Shown piece after piece: positions 17,828 to 26,198 of a DNA stretch of 64,000 bases. The notes below the pieces were generated by a model. That model was not told where the DNA came from, did not search any database, and saw nothing but the letters and a program-made list of their open reading frames with translations. Position numbers and translations under genes: made by a program. Position 1 is the first letter of the stretch; each line of letters opens with the position of its first letter. The DNA is taken from the NCBI RefSeq assembly GCF_029623755.1, contig NZ_CP121106.1, positions 879,001 to 943,000 on the forward strand. The letters run 5' to 3'. The DNA is from Altererythrobacter sp. CAU 1644. GTDB taxonomy: Bacteria > Pseudomonadota > Alphaproteobacteria > Sphingomonadales > Sphingomonadaceae.

Positions 17828-18931
17828 ATGTCAGAGCAGAAACCCGCAGCGAAACCCTGGATCCTCGGCATCCACGCCTATGTCCCCGGCAAGGCCAGGT
17901 CCGCCGATGGGCGTGCGCTGATCAAGCTCTCGGCCAATGAGAACCCGCTCGGTACCAGCGAGGTCGCGCTCGCGGCGCGTTCGGCTGCGGCGGGGCCAGC
18001 GCACTACCCCGATCCGGGTTCGACCGCGCTGCGCGAGGCAATCGGCGCGCTGCACGGGATCGACCCGGCGCGGATCGTCTGCGGCACGGGCTCGGACGAG
18101 CTGCTCAATCTCGCGGCGCAGGGCTTTGCCGGTCCCGGCGACGAGGTGCTGTTCGGGCGCTACAGCTTCGCGGTCTACGACATTGCCGCGCGGCGTTGCG
18201 GCGCAACCCCGGTCGAGGCGGCGGACAGGGACTATGCGCTCGACGTCGATGCACTGCTGGGTGCCGTGACGGAGAAGACCCGCGTGGTGTTCGTCGCCAA
18301 TCCGAACAACCCCACCGGCACCTATATGCCGCGGGCCGAGCTCGAGCGGCTGCATGACGGCCTGCCGCGCGATTTGCTGCTGGTGGTCGACCAGGCCTAT
18401 GCCGAATATCTCGGCGAGGGCGAGGATGATGGCGGGATGGAGCTCGCCGCGCGTCACGACAACGTGCTGGTCACGCGCACCTTCTCCAAGATCTATGGCC
18501 TCGCCGGAGAGCGCGTAGGCTGGGCGACGGGCGCGCCGCATCTGGTGGATGTGCTCAACCGCATTCGCGGGCCTTTCAACGTCACCGCGAGCGGGCAAGC
18601 CGCAGCACTGGCCGCGCTCGGCGACCTGAACTTCGTGGCGCAGAGCCGCGAGCATAACGCGGCCGAGCTGGCGCGCTTTACCGAAGTCATCGAAAGCCTC
18701 GGCAACCACGGCTTGCGCGCCGTGCCCAGCAAGGCCAATTTCCTGCTCGTGCTGTTCGAAGGCGAGCTCAAGGCCGTGACCGCGCTCGATGCCATCGCCG
18801 AGGCTGGCTATGCCGTCCGCCACATCCCTGTGCCGGGGCTGTCCGATGCGCTGCGCATTACCATCGGCCGGAGCGAAGACATGGCTGCCATAGCCGAAGT
18901 GCTGCGCAGCCTGACGGGAGAAACCGCGTGA
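17828..18931 (+). CDS. hisC: histidinol-phosphate/aromatic aminotransferase
   Basis: 367 residues from ATG 17828 (MSEQK); an in-frame GTG at 17813 is an alternative, neither with a strong ribosome site. Class I/II PLP fold: ANENPLG near the N-terminus, [18 protein letters not shown] with the pyridine-contacting Asp, the PLP lysine in [15 protein letters not shown] and the phosphate-binding Arg in LRITIGR. Overlap by GTGA with the following tyrC-type gene parallels the arrangement in Zymomonas, suggesting this paralogue also serves tyrosine/phenylalanine transamination. Confidence 0.92.
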   Translation: MSEQKPAAKPWILGIHAYVPGKARSADGRALIKLSANENPLGTSEVALAARSAAAGPAHYPDPGSTALREAIGALHGIDPARIVCGTGSDELLNLAAQGFAGPGDEVLFGRYSFAVYDIAARRCGATPVEAADRDYALDVDALLGAVTEKTRVVFVANPNNPTGTYMPRAELERLHDGLPRDLLLVVDQAYAEYLGEGEDDGGMELAARHDNVLVTRTFSKIYGLAGERVGWATGAPHLVDVLNRIRGPFNVTASGQAAALAALGDLNFVAQSREHNAAELARFTEVIESLGNHGLRAVPSKANFLLVLFEGELKAVTALDAIAEAGYAVRHIPVPGLSDALRITIGRSEDMAAIAEVLRSLTGETA

Positions 18932-19830
18932 GTATCGACCGGGTTGCGATCATCGGGCTCGGCCTGCTCGGCGGATCGATCGGACGCGCAGTGGCGCAGC
19001 ATGCGCCCGCAATCGCGACGAGTGGATACGACGCCGATCCCGCTGTGCGAGCAAAGGCGCGCGAACTTGGCCTCGTCGCAACGATCAGCAACACTGCCGC
19101 CGACGCCGTGCGGGATGCGGATCTTGTCGTCCTCTGCGTTCCGGTCGGCGCGATGGCCGCGGCTGCCCGCGATATCGCCGAGGCACTCCCGCCCCAGGCC
19201 ATCGTCAGCGACGTCGGTTCGTCCAAGCAGAGCGTTCTCGACGACCTGCGCGCTGCCCTGCCCGGTCATGCGGTCATCCCGGCGCACCCGGTTGCCGGGA
19301 CCGAGCAGAGCGGGCCGGAGGCGGGCTTCGCCTCGCTGTTCGAGAACCGCTGGTGCATCCTTACCCCGCCCGAGGGCGCGGACGAGGCGGCGGTCGAGAC
19401 CCTGTCCGAGTTCTGGCGCAAGCTCGGCGCGCGGATCGAGATCATGGATGCGGAGCATCACGATCTCGTGCTGGCCGTCACCAGCCACATCCCGCACCTC
19501 ATCGCCTACACCATCGTCGGCACGGCTAGCGACCTGGAAGAAGTGACGCGCGGCGAAGTGATCAAGTACTCCGCCGGCGGGTTTCGCGATTTCACCCGCA
19601 TCGCCGCCTCGGACCCGACCATGTGGCGCGACGTGTTCCTCAACAACAAGAGCGCAGTGCTCGAAATGCTCGGGCGCTTCACCGAGGATCTCACCGCGCT
19701 CCAGCGCGCGATCCGCTCGGGCGATGGCGACAAGCTGCACGACCTCTTTTCGCGGACGCGTGCAATCCGGCGGGGCATCATCGAGGAAGGCCAGGACGAC
19801 GAGCGGCCCGACTTCGGACGCGAGCATTAG
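18928..19830 (+). CDS. tyrC: prephenate/arogenate (cyclohexadienyl) dehydrogenase
   Basis: 300 residues from a GTG start that overlaps the hisC stop (GTGA). N-terminal Rossmann fold [10 protein letters not shown], then [23 protein letters not shown], the catalytic [10 protein letters not shown] and SHIPHLIAY segments, [14 protein letters not shown] and MWRDVFLNN. It oxidatively decarboxylates prephenate and/or arogenate for tyrosine synthesis. No ACT domain is present, consistent with the feedback-insensitive TyrC type. Co-translated with hisC. Confidence 0.93.
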   Translation: MSIDRVAIIGLGLLGGSIGRAVAQHAPAIATSGYDADPAVRAKARELGLVATISNTAADAVRDADLVVLCVPVGAMAAAARDIAEALPPQAIVSDVGSSKQSVLDDLRAALPGHAVIPAHPVAGTEQSGPEAGFASLFENRWCILTPPEGADEAAVETLSEFWRKLGARIEIMDAEHHDLVLAVTSHIPHLIAYTIVGTASDLEEVTRGEVIKYSAGGFRDFTRIAASDPTMWRDVFLNNKSAVLEMLGRFTEDLTALQRAIRSGDGDKLHDLFSRTRAIRRGIIEEGQDDERPDFGREH

Positions 19831-19851
19831 TCGCCCGTTTCGGCGAAGCTC

Positions 19852-19880
19852 CGCTAACGTCCCAATTGCGGACGTCGCAA
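19852..19880. repeat. palindromic cassette-flank motif, copy A1
   Basis: ACGTCC (19857-19862) and GGACGT (19870-19875) form a perfect 6-bp inverted repeat around CAATTGC, preceded by CGCTA. It lies 21 bp before the low-GC gene at 19901. Related copies occur at 20204, 50991 and 51631. Confidence 0.5.
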
Positions 19881-19900
19881 AACCCTGCAATCACAGCAAC

Positions 19901-20200
19901 ATGCGATGGCCATATCCCCGGACGCCAGAGTTGGGCAAAGCGCTTCCCACAACCTACTCCGAGGGCGAGAGAGAGTTTGACGAGCGGGTTAAATCTCGGT
20001 TCCCAGTAGGTAGCAATGAAGCCGACCTAATCGCTTATGTCAGTATGGACGGATTCCAGCTTGATCGAGGAGGCGGAGACATTCGTTCGGCAACACTCAT
20101 TCGCGGTCTCGTTATCAAGACGTTCTGGTCAATTCGCTGGCGTTCGAAAGCTGGTAAGATTGAAGATGTTTGGGGCGTTTACGGTGCCGTTGCACCATAA
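19901..20200 (+). CDS. hypothetical low-GC orphan protein
   Basis: 99 residues from ATG 19901 (MRWPYPRTPELGKAL). Segments such as FDERVKSRFPVGSNEADLIAYVSMDGFQLD and FWSIRWRSKAGKIEDVWGVYGAVAP read as a folded small domain. Base composition is clearly lower in GC than tyrC and plsC around it, and the gene is bounded on both sides by members of a short palindromic repeat family, suggesting acquisition as a unit. No function or family is recognised. Confidence 0.6.
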   Translation: MRWPYPRTPELGKALPTTYSEGEREFDERVKSRFPVGSNEADLIAYVSMDGFQLDRGGGDIRSATLIRGLVIKTFWSIRWRSKAGKIEDVWGVYGAVAP

Positions 20201-20203
20201 ACG

Positions 20204-20232
20204 CGCATGACCGCTTCCCACCCAATTCCCCC
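20204..20232. repeat. cassette-flank motif, copy A2
   Basis: GACCGCTTCCCACCCAATTC at 20209-20228 matches the left arm and loop of the copy at 51631 (GTCCGCTTTCCACCCAATCG) at all but a few bases; the right arm is degenerate. It begins directly after the stop of the orphan gene. Confidence 0.45.
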
Positions 20233-20235
20233 CAA

Positions 20236-20916
20236 TCACTCGTTCAGCGCGTTCATCGCTTCCTGCACCCGCGCCTCGGCTTCGGCACGCGGCAAGCCTG
20301 CGGGGATCACCTCGCCGAACTTGTAGGTGATCACCCCGCTGCGCTTCCACCGGCGGTGATAGAGCGGACCGCTGTTCACCGCGACCGGCACGACCGGCAC
20401 GCCGAGCAGTTTGTAGATTCCGGCAAAACCGGCCTGCAGCGGCGCTGGCCCACCATGCGGCACGCGCGTCCCTTCGGGAAAGATGACCAGCGGACGCCCC
20501 TCGGCGAGCCGGTCCTTCGCAGCGTTGAGCATGTGGCGAAGCGCGCGCGCGCCCTCGTCGCGCGAGACCGGCGTCAGGCCATAAACCCGCGCCGAGCGCC
20601 CCCAGAACGGGATCCGGAACAGTTCGCGCTTGGCAAACACCGAGGGGAACGGGAGCAGGGTCGGCGCGTCGATCGCCTCGAAGAAGCTCTCGTGCTTCAT
20701 CGCGATCAGCACCGGTTCTGTCGGAATTTCGCCTTCCACGCGCACCTCGATCCCGAGGATGTGGGTGACGCACCAGCGATGCCAGTCGGTCCACATTCGC
20801 ACGACCCGCCGCAACCGATCGCGCCCGAGGAAGGACGAAACCCCGGCCGCAAACACCAGCACCGAACTGATCAGATAGAAAACGGGGTAGAATAGAATGC
20901 TACGCAGGATCGCCAC
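20236..20916 (-). CDS. plsC: 1-acyl-sn-glycerol-3-phosphate acyltransferase (PlsC family)
   Basis: 226 residues. N-terminal membrane segment (FYPVFYLISSVLVFAAGV), acyltransferase motif I in KHESFFEAID (an H-x4-E variant of the usual H-x4-D), motif II KRELFRIPFWGR and motif III FPEGTR, then the VPVVPVAVNSG motif IV. It acylates lysophosphatidate to phosphatidate at the membrane. It ends the ftsE-ftsX-ydcF-plsC run, 7 bp after the preceding gene. Confidence 0.93.
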   Translation of the reverse strand: MAILRSILFYPVFYLISSVLVFAAGVSSFLGRDRLRRVVRMWTDWHRWCVTHILGIEVRVEGEIPTEPVLIAMKHESFFEAIDAPTLLPFPSVFAKRELFRIPFWGRSARVYGLTPVSRDEGARALRHMLNAAKDRLAEGRPLVIFPEGTRVPHGGPAPLQAGFAGIYKLLGVPVVPVAVNSGPLYHRRWKRSGVITYKFGEVIPAGLPRAEAEARVQEAMNALNE

Positions 20917-20923
20917 GAAGGCC

Positions 20924-21454
20924 TCACCAATCGATCAGGCCGGCAAGAATGCTCGCCAGCAACTTGTGATATTCGAGAAACAGCGCGCCCATGCTCGGTT
21001 CCGAAGGCACGGCGTCGCGCACGACCTCGACCTTGTCGGGCAGCACGCGGTTCAGTTCACTCGCCGCGCGCCGCATGTGCCAGTCGGTGGTAACGAGGCG
21101 GAGCGACTTGATGTCGTTCTCTCTCACCCATTGCGCCGTCTCGGCCGCATTGCTGCGGGTGTCGACCGCGGCGAACCCCAGCGTCACACAGCATTCCATC
21201 CGCTCGGGCGACACTTCGAATTCGGCGGCGAATTCCTCCGGCTTCACCTCGCGGTCGACGCCAGTCACCAGCATCATCCGGGCCAGCCCCTGGTCGAGCA
21301 CTTCGAGCCCATGCGGGATACGCCCCGCGCCACCGGTCGGAACAATGACGGCGTCGGTTTCGACGTCTGTCGCGGGCTGCGGCAGAGCCGCGGCGAACCA
21401 CAGGAAACCGATCGCCCACAGCAGCAGGATGGCAGAGAGGATGCGGCGGATCAT
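20924..21454 (-). CDS. YdcF/DUF218-family envelope protein
   Basis: 176 residues from ATG 21454 (MIRRIL), which overlaps the ftsX stop by ATGA. An N-terminal membrane anchor (ILLLWAIGFLWFAAAL) precedes a DUF218 fold: DAVIVPTGGAGRIPHGLEVL, MMLVTGVD, the D-x-R-SNAAETAQW motif and LVTTDWHMRRA. YdcF/SanA-like proteins are tied to envelope integrity and possibly lipid-carrier handling. The conserved position after ftsEX occurs in sphingomonads and suggests a cell-envelope role; the reaction is unknown. Confidence 0.85.
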   Translation of the reverse strand: MIRRILSAILLLWAIGFLWFAAALPQPATDVETDAVIVPTGGAGRIPHGLEVLDQGLARMMLVTGVDREVKPEEFAAEFEVSPERMECCVTLGFAAVDTRSNAAETAQWVRENDIKSLRLVTTDWHMRRAASELNRVLPDKVEVVRDAVPSEPSMGALFLEYHKLLASILAGLIDW

Positions 21455-22383
21455 AGCATGCGCCTTAGCCGCGTCAGCACCGTCATACGAGCGGTGATTA
21501 TCGACAGAATTATGCCGCCGAGCGGGATCGCCGCGAGTACGACCCAGTCGATGCCATGCAGGCCGCCGCCCGAGACCATGCCCGAATCGAGCGCCTCGAA
21601 TTGCGAGCCGAGCAACAGGACCACGCCGACCCCAAGCGCCAATCCGGCTGCCCCGCCCAGCACGGCATCGAAGCCGACCGAGCGCTGGAATACCCGGGCA
21701 ATCTGGCTGTCCGTTCCGCCCAGCAGGTGGACGATCTCGATCGTCCCGCGATTGCTCGAAAAGGCACTCCGCGTCGCCAGCCACACCGCGGCAATACTGG
21801 TGAGCGCCAGCAGGAGCACGAGCGCCAGCGCCAGGTACTGCATCGCCGACAGCGCCGAATAGACCGGCTTCAGCCACTCCGACTGCGCGTCGACCCGGGC
21901 GCGGGGGACCTCGTCCTCCAGCAGGGCCTGCAGCCGCACCACCTCCGCCTCGCTCGCCGTGCGGCGCAGCTGCACGTCGATCAGCGCCGGGATCGGCACG
22001 GCATCGCCGGCACTCCCCGTACCGAGCCAGGGTTCGAGCAATTCGCCCAGCTCATCCTCGGGCACGACGCGATAGGATTGGACCGCCGGGTCTTCGCTCA
22101 GGATCTCGCCGACCCGCGCCGTCAGCTGGGCGCGCCGCTGGACATTGGCTTCGACCACCTGAACCGTCACCGCGCCCGACAACTCGCCCCATGCCCGCTC
22201 CGCCAGATTGCCGAGTGCCAGTCCGCCTGCGGCTGCGATCACGGTCAATGCGATCATGATCGCGAGCACCCAGGGCACCGGTCCCGCCATGCGCGACTGC
22301 GGCATCAGGCTCGCCGCCCGATCGCCGCCGAAGCGCACCAGGCCGCGGGCCAGCGAGCGGCCATCGAGGGGTGGCTTCTTCAT
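21451..22383 (-). CDS. ftsX: cell division protein FtsX
   Basis: 310 residues. Topology is that of FtsX: a cytosolic N-terminus, TM1 (PWVLAIMIALTVIAAAGGLALG), a periplasmic domain of about 110 residues, then three TM helices (YLALALVLLLALTSIAAVWLA; VLGGAAGLALGVGVVLLLG; WVVLAAIPLGGIILSIITAR). With FtsE it forms an ABC-type complex that activates septal peptidoglycan hydrolases. Both ends overlap neighbours by ATGA, so the operon is translationally coupled. Confidence 0.93.
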   Translation of the reverse strand: MKKPPLDGRSLARGLVRFGGDRAASLMPQSRMAGPVPWVLAIMIALTVIAAAGGLALGNLAERAWGELSGAVTVQVVEANVQRRAQLTARVGEILSEDPAVQSYRVVPEDELGELLEPWLGTGSAGDAVPIPALIDVQLRRTASEAEVVRLQALLEDEVPRARVDAQSEWLKPVYSALSAMQYLALALVLLLALTSIAAVWLATRSAFSSNRGTIEIVHLLGGTDSQIARVFQRSVGFDAVLGGAAGLALGVGVVLLLGSQFEALDSGMVSGGGLHGIDWVVLAAIPLGGIILSIITARMTVLTRLRRML

Positions 22384-23144
22384 TCCGCCGATCCTGTCGC
22401 TGCGGCGGCCGCGCCGCTTGCCGGGGTTCCTCCTGGACGCGGCGGGAAGCGCAAGGCGCCGGTGGGATCGAACAGCCGCCCCTTGTCGAGCCGCATGATC
22501 AGCGAATTGGGCACCTTCTTGAGCAGGTGGACGTCGTGGGTCGCAACGATCACCGTGGTGCCAAGCCGGTTGAGCGCCTCGAACAGCCGCAGCAGCTTGA
22601 GCGCCATTTCCGGATCGACGTTGCCGGTCGGCTCGTCGGCCACCAGCAATTCGGGACGACCGATGACCGCGCGAGCGATCGCCACGCGCTGCTGCTCCCC
22701 GCCAGAAAGCGTCGCGGGGACCGCATCGGCGCGGTGCGTCAGTCCGACCCAGTCGAGCATGTCGGCGACCGGCTTCTGCAGGTCGTCCTCGCGCACGCCA
22801 GCGATACGCAGCGGCAGCGCGACATTATCGAAAGCCGACAGGTGATCGATCAGGCGGAAATCCTGGAACACCGTGCCCAGCCTGCGGCGAAACGCCGGGA
22901 GATCTTCCCGCGGCATGGTGATGATGTCCTTGCCGAACATCCGGATCGCTCCGCGCGAGGGGCGCTGCGAGAGGTACAGTAGCTTCAGCAAGCTGGTCTT
23001 GCCCGCCCCGCTGGCCCCGGTGAGAAAGTAGAAACTGCCCGGATAGAGCGTGAAGGAGAGGTTGCGCAGCACCTCTGGATCGGTGCCGTAACGCAGCCCG
23101 ACATTGTCGAAAGTCACGATATCGCCCTGGCGCTCGCTCATCAT
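22380..23144 (-). CDS. ftsE: cell division ATP-binding protein FtsE
   Basis: 254 residues. Walker A TGASGAGKTS (residues 42-51), Q-loop VFQDFRLIDHL, ABC signature LSGGEQQRVAIARA, Walker B LLVADEPTGNVD and the H-loop ATHD. The C-terminal 30 residues are an Ala/Gly/Pro-rich tail beyond the core. It is the ATPase partner of FtsX at the division site. The start could be the second Met one codon later. Confidence 0.95.
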   Translation of the reverse strand: MMSERQGDIVTFDNVGLRYGTDPEVLRNLSFTLYPGSFYFLTGASGAGKTSLLKLLYLSQRPSRGAIRMFGKDIITMPREDLPAFRRRLGTVFQDFRLIDHLSAFDNVALPLRIAGVREDDLQKPVADMLDWVGLTHRADAVPATLSGGEQQRVAIARAVIGRPELLVADEPTGNVDPEMALKLLRLFEALNRLGTTVIVATHDVHLLKKVPNSLIMRLDKGRLFDPTGALRFPPRPGGTPASGAAAAATGSAE

Positions 23145-23295
23145 TTGCCGGCGTTCAGGGGGATTGGGGCAGCGGAACCTGTCATCTCGCAGGGGCTATA
23201 GCGGGGCTTCGATGTGGAAAAAAGCGTGTTTGGCCCCGCGCTTGCGGGTCGCGCCCTTGTTGGCGGAAGTCCGCGCGCTTAATGCTTTACAAGAT

Positions 23296-24234
23296 ATGAT
23301 TATCGCCTGCCCCGCCTGCAAGACCCGCTATGTCGTGCCGGACGCCGCAATCGGCATCGAGGGCCGGACCGTGCGGTGCGCCAAGTGCAAGCACAGCTGG
23401 TTCCAGGACGGACCGAAAATCGAAACGCCGGCTGCGCAGGCGCCCGTGGTCGAACGGACTGCCCCGCCGCCACCGCCGCCACCTCCTGCGCCGGACCCCG
23501 AACCGGCCGAGGAACCCACCGCCGATAGCGAACCTCCAGCGGAGGAAACCGGCGCCGAGGAAGCGCCCGCCGAGCCGGCCCAGCCTTCGGTCAGCCATTG
23601 GCGCACTTCCGACCGGCCCGAGCGCGAAGCAGAGGCAGAAGAAGACGCTACTGAGGCGGCACCCGAGCCCGAGGACGAAGCGCCTCCGCCACCCGAATAC
23701 GACGGTCCCGCCGTGGAAGAGGAAGCAACCTCGAACACCACGACCTTCTACTACGACAACGACGCCGACGTTTCGCAGTTCGACTACCAGCCGCCGTTCC
23801 GCGCGCGCCGCAACCCGCTCAAGCTTTGGACCGCGGCTGCCGTGGTGTTTGCGGTCCTCGCGTTCGCCACGATCATCGCCGTCAACATGTTCGGACTGCC
23901 GTCGTGGGTACCGATCGAGCGGCCAACCTTCGCCATGGCCGAGCCCGACCTCCAGCTCGATTTCCCGGCCGACCAGCAGGACCGCCGCACGCTCCCCAAC
24001 GGGACTGAGTATTTCGGCGCCAGCGGTACGGTGACCAATGTCGGGCGCGAAACCGCCAATGTGCCCTCGATCCTGATCGTCCTGCGCGATGAACGCGACC
24101 GGATCGTCTACAGCTGGGAAGTGGTGCCGCCGCAATCCTCACTCGCGCCGGGCGAAACACTGACTATCCGCGAAGCGGTCACCGATGTTCCGCGTTCGGC
24201 CAAGTTCGCCGAGATCGGCTGGAAGCCCAGCTAG
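23296..24234 (+). CDS. MJ0042-type zinc-ribbon membrane protein with DUF3426-like C-terminal domain
   Basis: 312 residues from ATG 23296. The N-terminal zinc ribbon IIACPACKTRYVVPD...VRCAKCKHSW holds two CxxC pairs. A long Pro/Glu/Ala-rich disordered linker follows (about residues 45-165), then one transmembrane helix (LWTAAAVVFAVLAFATIIAVNM) and a periplasmic beta-rich domain (EYFGASGTVTNVGRETANVPSILIVLRDERDRIVY). The family is widespread in alphaproteobacteria and unassigned; divergent to ftsEX, which suggests but does not prove a division or envelope role. Confidence 0.82.
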   Translation: MIIACPACKTRYVVPDAAIGIEGRTVRCAKCKHSWFQDGPKIETPAAQAPVVERTAPPPPPPPPAPDPEPAEEPTADSEPPAEETGAEEAPAEPAQPSVSHWRTSDRPEREAEAEEDATEAAPEPEDEAPPPPEYDGPAVEEEATSNTTTFYYDNDADVSQFDYQPPFRARRNPLKLWTAAAVVFAVLAFATIIAVNMFGLPSWVPIERPTFAMAEPDLQLDFPADQQDRRTLPNGTEYFGASGTVTNVGRETANVPSILIVLRDERDRIVYSWEVVPPQSSLAPGETLTIREAVTDVPRSAKFAEIGWKPS

Positions 24235-24250
24235 CGCCGGGCCAGCGCGT

Positions 24251-24490
24251 TCAGGAAAATTCGAACCAGACTTCGCCGTTCGCGGTGCGCTTGCGTTGTG
24301 GCGGAAGAAAGTCGTCCTGCTGGGTGATCTCGCCATTCTCAAGCTGCAGCGTGACAGGCCGCAAGATGCGCGCCGAAGCATTTGCCTGGGAGGTCGACGC
24401 CGTTTGCATCCTTGCCCCGGCTTGCGGCGCGACCGCCGGTTGGCCAGTCGCGGCCTGGGCCAAGATCAGGAAGGCGGCTGCCATGCTCAT
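24251..24490 (-). CDS. small exported protein of unknown function
   Basis: 79 residues from ATG 24490 (MSMAAAFLILAQAATG), giving a signal-peptide-like N-terminus; an upstream ATG at 24526 would add 12 basic residues. The mature part ends VTLQLENGEITQQDDFLPPQRKRTANGEVWFEFS. It converges with the zinc-ribbon gene with a 16-bp gap. No domain is recognised. Confidence 0.5.
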   Translation of the reverse strand: MSMAAAFLILAQAATGQPAVAPQAGARMQTASTSQANASARILRPVTLQLENGEITQQDDFLPPQRKRTANGEVWFEFS

Positions 24491-24726
24491 GTCGAATGGT
24501 TTCCGGCATGGTAACCATTTTCGCAAGCGATCTGGTAACGCAGTCCCGCGGCGGGACAGGCCGGCGCCGCCACCCTAACCGGCGAGGGAGTCGGGCATTG
24601 GGCTGGACGACGCACGGCCATGTGCACAGGAGTGCAGCAAAGTGCTTGCGGTGCGTAGAAGCTGTTGCTAGGGGGCCGCACCTACTCGCGAGGGGGTGAC
24701 GATTCAGCCCTTCTTGATGACTGTGT

Positions 24727-24813
24727 GCGGTCGTGGCGGAACTGGTAGACGCGCAACGTTGAGGTCGTTGTGGCCGAAAGGCCGTGGAAGTTCGAGTCTT
24801 CTCGACCGCACCA
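24727..24813 (+). tRNA. tRNA-Leu (anticodon GAG)
   Basis: An 84-nt class II tRNA plus encoded CCA. The acceptor GCGGTCG pairs with CGACCGC, the anticodon stem AACG/CGTT holds loop TTGAGGT with GAG, a long variable arm (GGCCGAAAGGCC) is present and the T-loop is TTCGAGT. It decodes CUC and CUU. It lies just upstream of the polysaccharide locus. Confidence 0.95.
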
Positions 24814-25130
24814 TACAGTCAAGTGGCTAGCTCTCCTGGAGTGCCTCCGGAAATTCGCCGCAATACGTGCGTTCCCTCTCGCCCATTGGCTGGGGCGCAG
24901 TTCCGTGCCGACACTTTCCTTCTGGGGCGTAGGACATTCTGCCAATGGCAAATGCTCCGCGGCAAATATCACCGCAAAAGGGGTAGCTCCCTCCCTTCGC
25001 CGGCTGCGTCGGACGAGAACCCCTGCCTGCCAGCCGGGATCGCTCCCAATGGAGCTATCACGCGGGCGCGACTACCGCACCGCGAGCTTCCTTCGGATAC
25101 CCCTTTAGGACTGATCCCTAATTCCGCTTT

Positions 25131-25194
25131 CCGGCAATCCCATCCGCCAGTAGCTTGTTTACTATAGATTATCCGCTTTTCTATGGATTGCCGG
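25131..25194. repeat. 10-bp perfect inverted repeat bracketing an AT-rich segment upstream of the polysaccharide locus
   Basis: CCGGCAATCC (25131-25140) and GGATTGCCGG (25185-25194) are exact inverted copies separated by 44 bp that include the AT-rich stretch TTGTTTACTATAGATTATCC. A promoter within the spacer is plausible (TTGTTT then TTTCTAT about 17 bp later). Could be a two-site operator. Confidence 0.5.
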
Positions 25195-25219
25195 CCAACC
25201 ACGTCATGATCGAGGGCTG

Positions 25220-25234
25220 AACCGGTGTCCGGTT
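25220..25234. promoter_or_regulatory. AACCGG-TGT-CCGGTT palindrome in the leader of the first glycosyltransferase gene
   Basis: Six-base perfect arms with a three-base loop, 20 bp before ATG 25254 and just ahead of the AGGG ribosome site. It may be a leader hairpin affecting translation or an operator half. Confidence 0.4.
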
Positions 25235-25253
25235 AAGTGACGTTAGGGTCCAG

Positions 25254-26120
25254 ATGCACATTGACGTAATTATTGCCACGACCGACAGAGCCGACATTGT
25301 CGGCGAGACGATCTCGTGGCTCCGAAACCAGGAGCGAATGCCCGATCGAGTGGTGATCGTTGGCGCGGCCGAAGACGACCTCCCCAGCGGGCTCGAGGTA
25401 CCCTTCCCGATCGTGGAGATCATTGCCGAGAAGGGGCTTTGCAACCAGCGCAACGCGGGCCTCGATTTCGCCTGCGCCAAGGCCGATCTCGTCATGTTCT
25501 TCGACGACGATTTCTTTGCCGAGAAGCACTACCTCGCGAACATGGAGGAGATGTTTACTGCCGATACCGATCTCGTCGGCGTTACCGGCGACCTGATCGC
25601 CGATGGCGCACAAACAGGGGCGATCGGCAGCAGCGAGGCATGCGCAACGCTCAGTTCCTATCATCCGGTCGAAGAGCGCAACGACCGATCCTGCACCTGG
25701 CTTTACGGCTGCAACATGGGGTTCCGCACTACGGCATGCGAAACGCTGCGCTTCGATACCAACCTGCCGTTCTACGGCTGGCAGGAGGACGTCGATTTCT
25801 CCGCCCGACTGCTCGAATTCGGGAAGCTCACGCGCAGTAATGCGCTGACCGGTATCCACCTGGGCACTCGGCGAGGCCGGACCTCGGGTCTGCGGCTCGG
25901 CTATTCGCAAGTTGCCAACGTCCTGTACCTTCAGCGCAAGGGAACAATGCGATATTATGACGGCTGGCGCCTGATGCTCGGCAATCTGGCAGCCAACCTT
26001 GTGGGTAGCTTGCGACCCGAGCCGGAGATCGATCGCCGCGGCAGGCTCCGCGGAAATGCGATTGCGTTCATCGATCTCCTGCGCGGCCGGATGGACCCGC
26101 GCCGAATAATCGCCATGTGA
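25254..26120 (+). CDS. family 2 glycosyltransferase
   Basis: 288 residues, GT-A fold. N-terminal IDVIIATTDRADIVGETISWLRNQ, the GLCNQRNAGLDFA nucleotide-binding stretch, the metal-binding DxD region MFFDDDFF, the acceptor loop TWLYGCNMGFR and the catalytic-base region GWQEDVDFSARL. Likely adds one sugar to a growing undecaprenyl-linked oligosaccharide on the cytosolic face. First gene of the polysaccharide locus; donor and acceptor are unknown. Confidence 0.88.
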   Translation: MHIDVIIATTDRADIVGETISWLRNQERMPDRVVIVGAAEDDLPSGLEVPFPIVEIIAEKGLCNQRNAGLDFACAKADLVMFFDDDFFAEKHYLANMEEMFTADTDLVGVTGDLIADGAQTGAIGSSEACATLSSYHPVEERNDRSCTWLYGCNMGFRTTACETLRFDTNLPFYGWQEDVDFSARLLEFGKLTRSNALTGIHLGTRRGRTSGLRLGYSQVANVLYLQRKGTMRYYDGWRLMLGNLAANLVGSLRPEPEIDRRGRLRGNAIAFIDLLRGRMDPRRIIAM

Positions 26121-26198
26121 CCTTGCCGTGAGAAAGGATTCCCGGGCGGGGCCGCAAGACAGGTCGAGGGAGCGGATGCCGTAAGGCAGCGTTGAACG

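Larger units (their letters stand above)
24814..25253. other. gene-free region between tRNA-Leu and the polysaccharide locus
   Basis: No coding frame with convincing composition was seen. GC falls towards the right end, where two inverted repeats lie (25131-25194 and 25220-25234) before the first glycosyltransferase gene. The region is adjacent to a tRNA, a common junction for acquired DNA, but no integrase and no duplicated tRNA 3' end was recognised. Confidence 0.5.

Noticed and set aside
24682..24972. Small minus-strand frame over the tRNA-Leu gene
   Set aside because: It overlaps a tRNA with full cloverleaf; a typical spurious frame containing tRNA-derived residues.
24727..25253. tRNA-Leu as an integration site with a genomic island to its right
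   Set aside because: No integrase gene and no repeat of the tRNA 3' end was recognised within the window; the polysaccharide genes have largely native composition.
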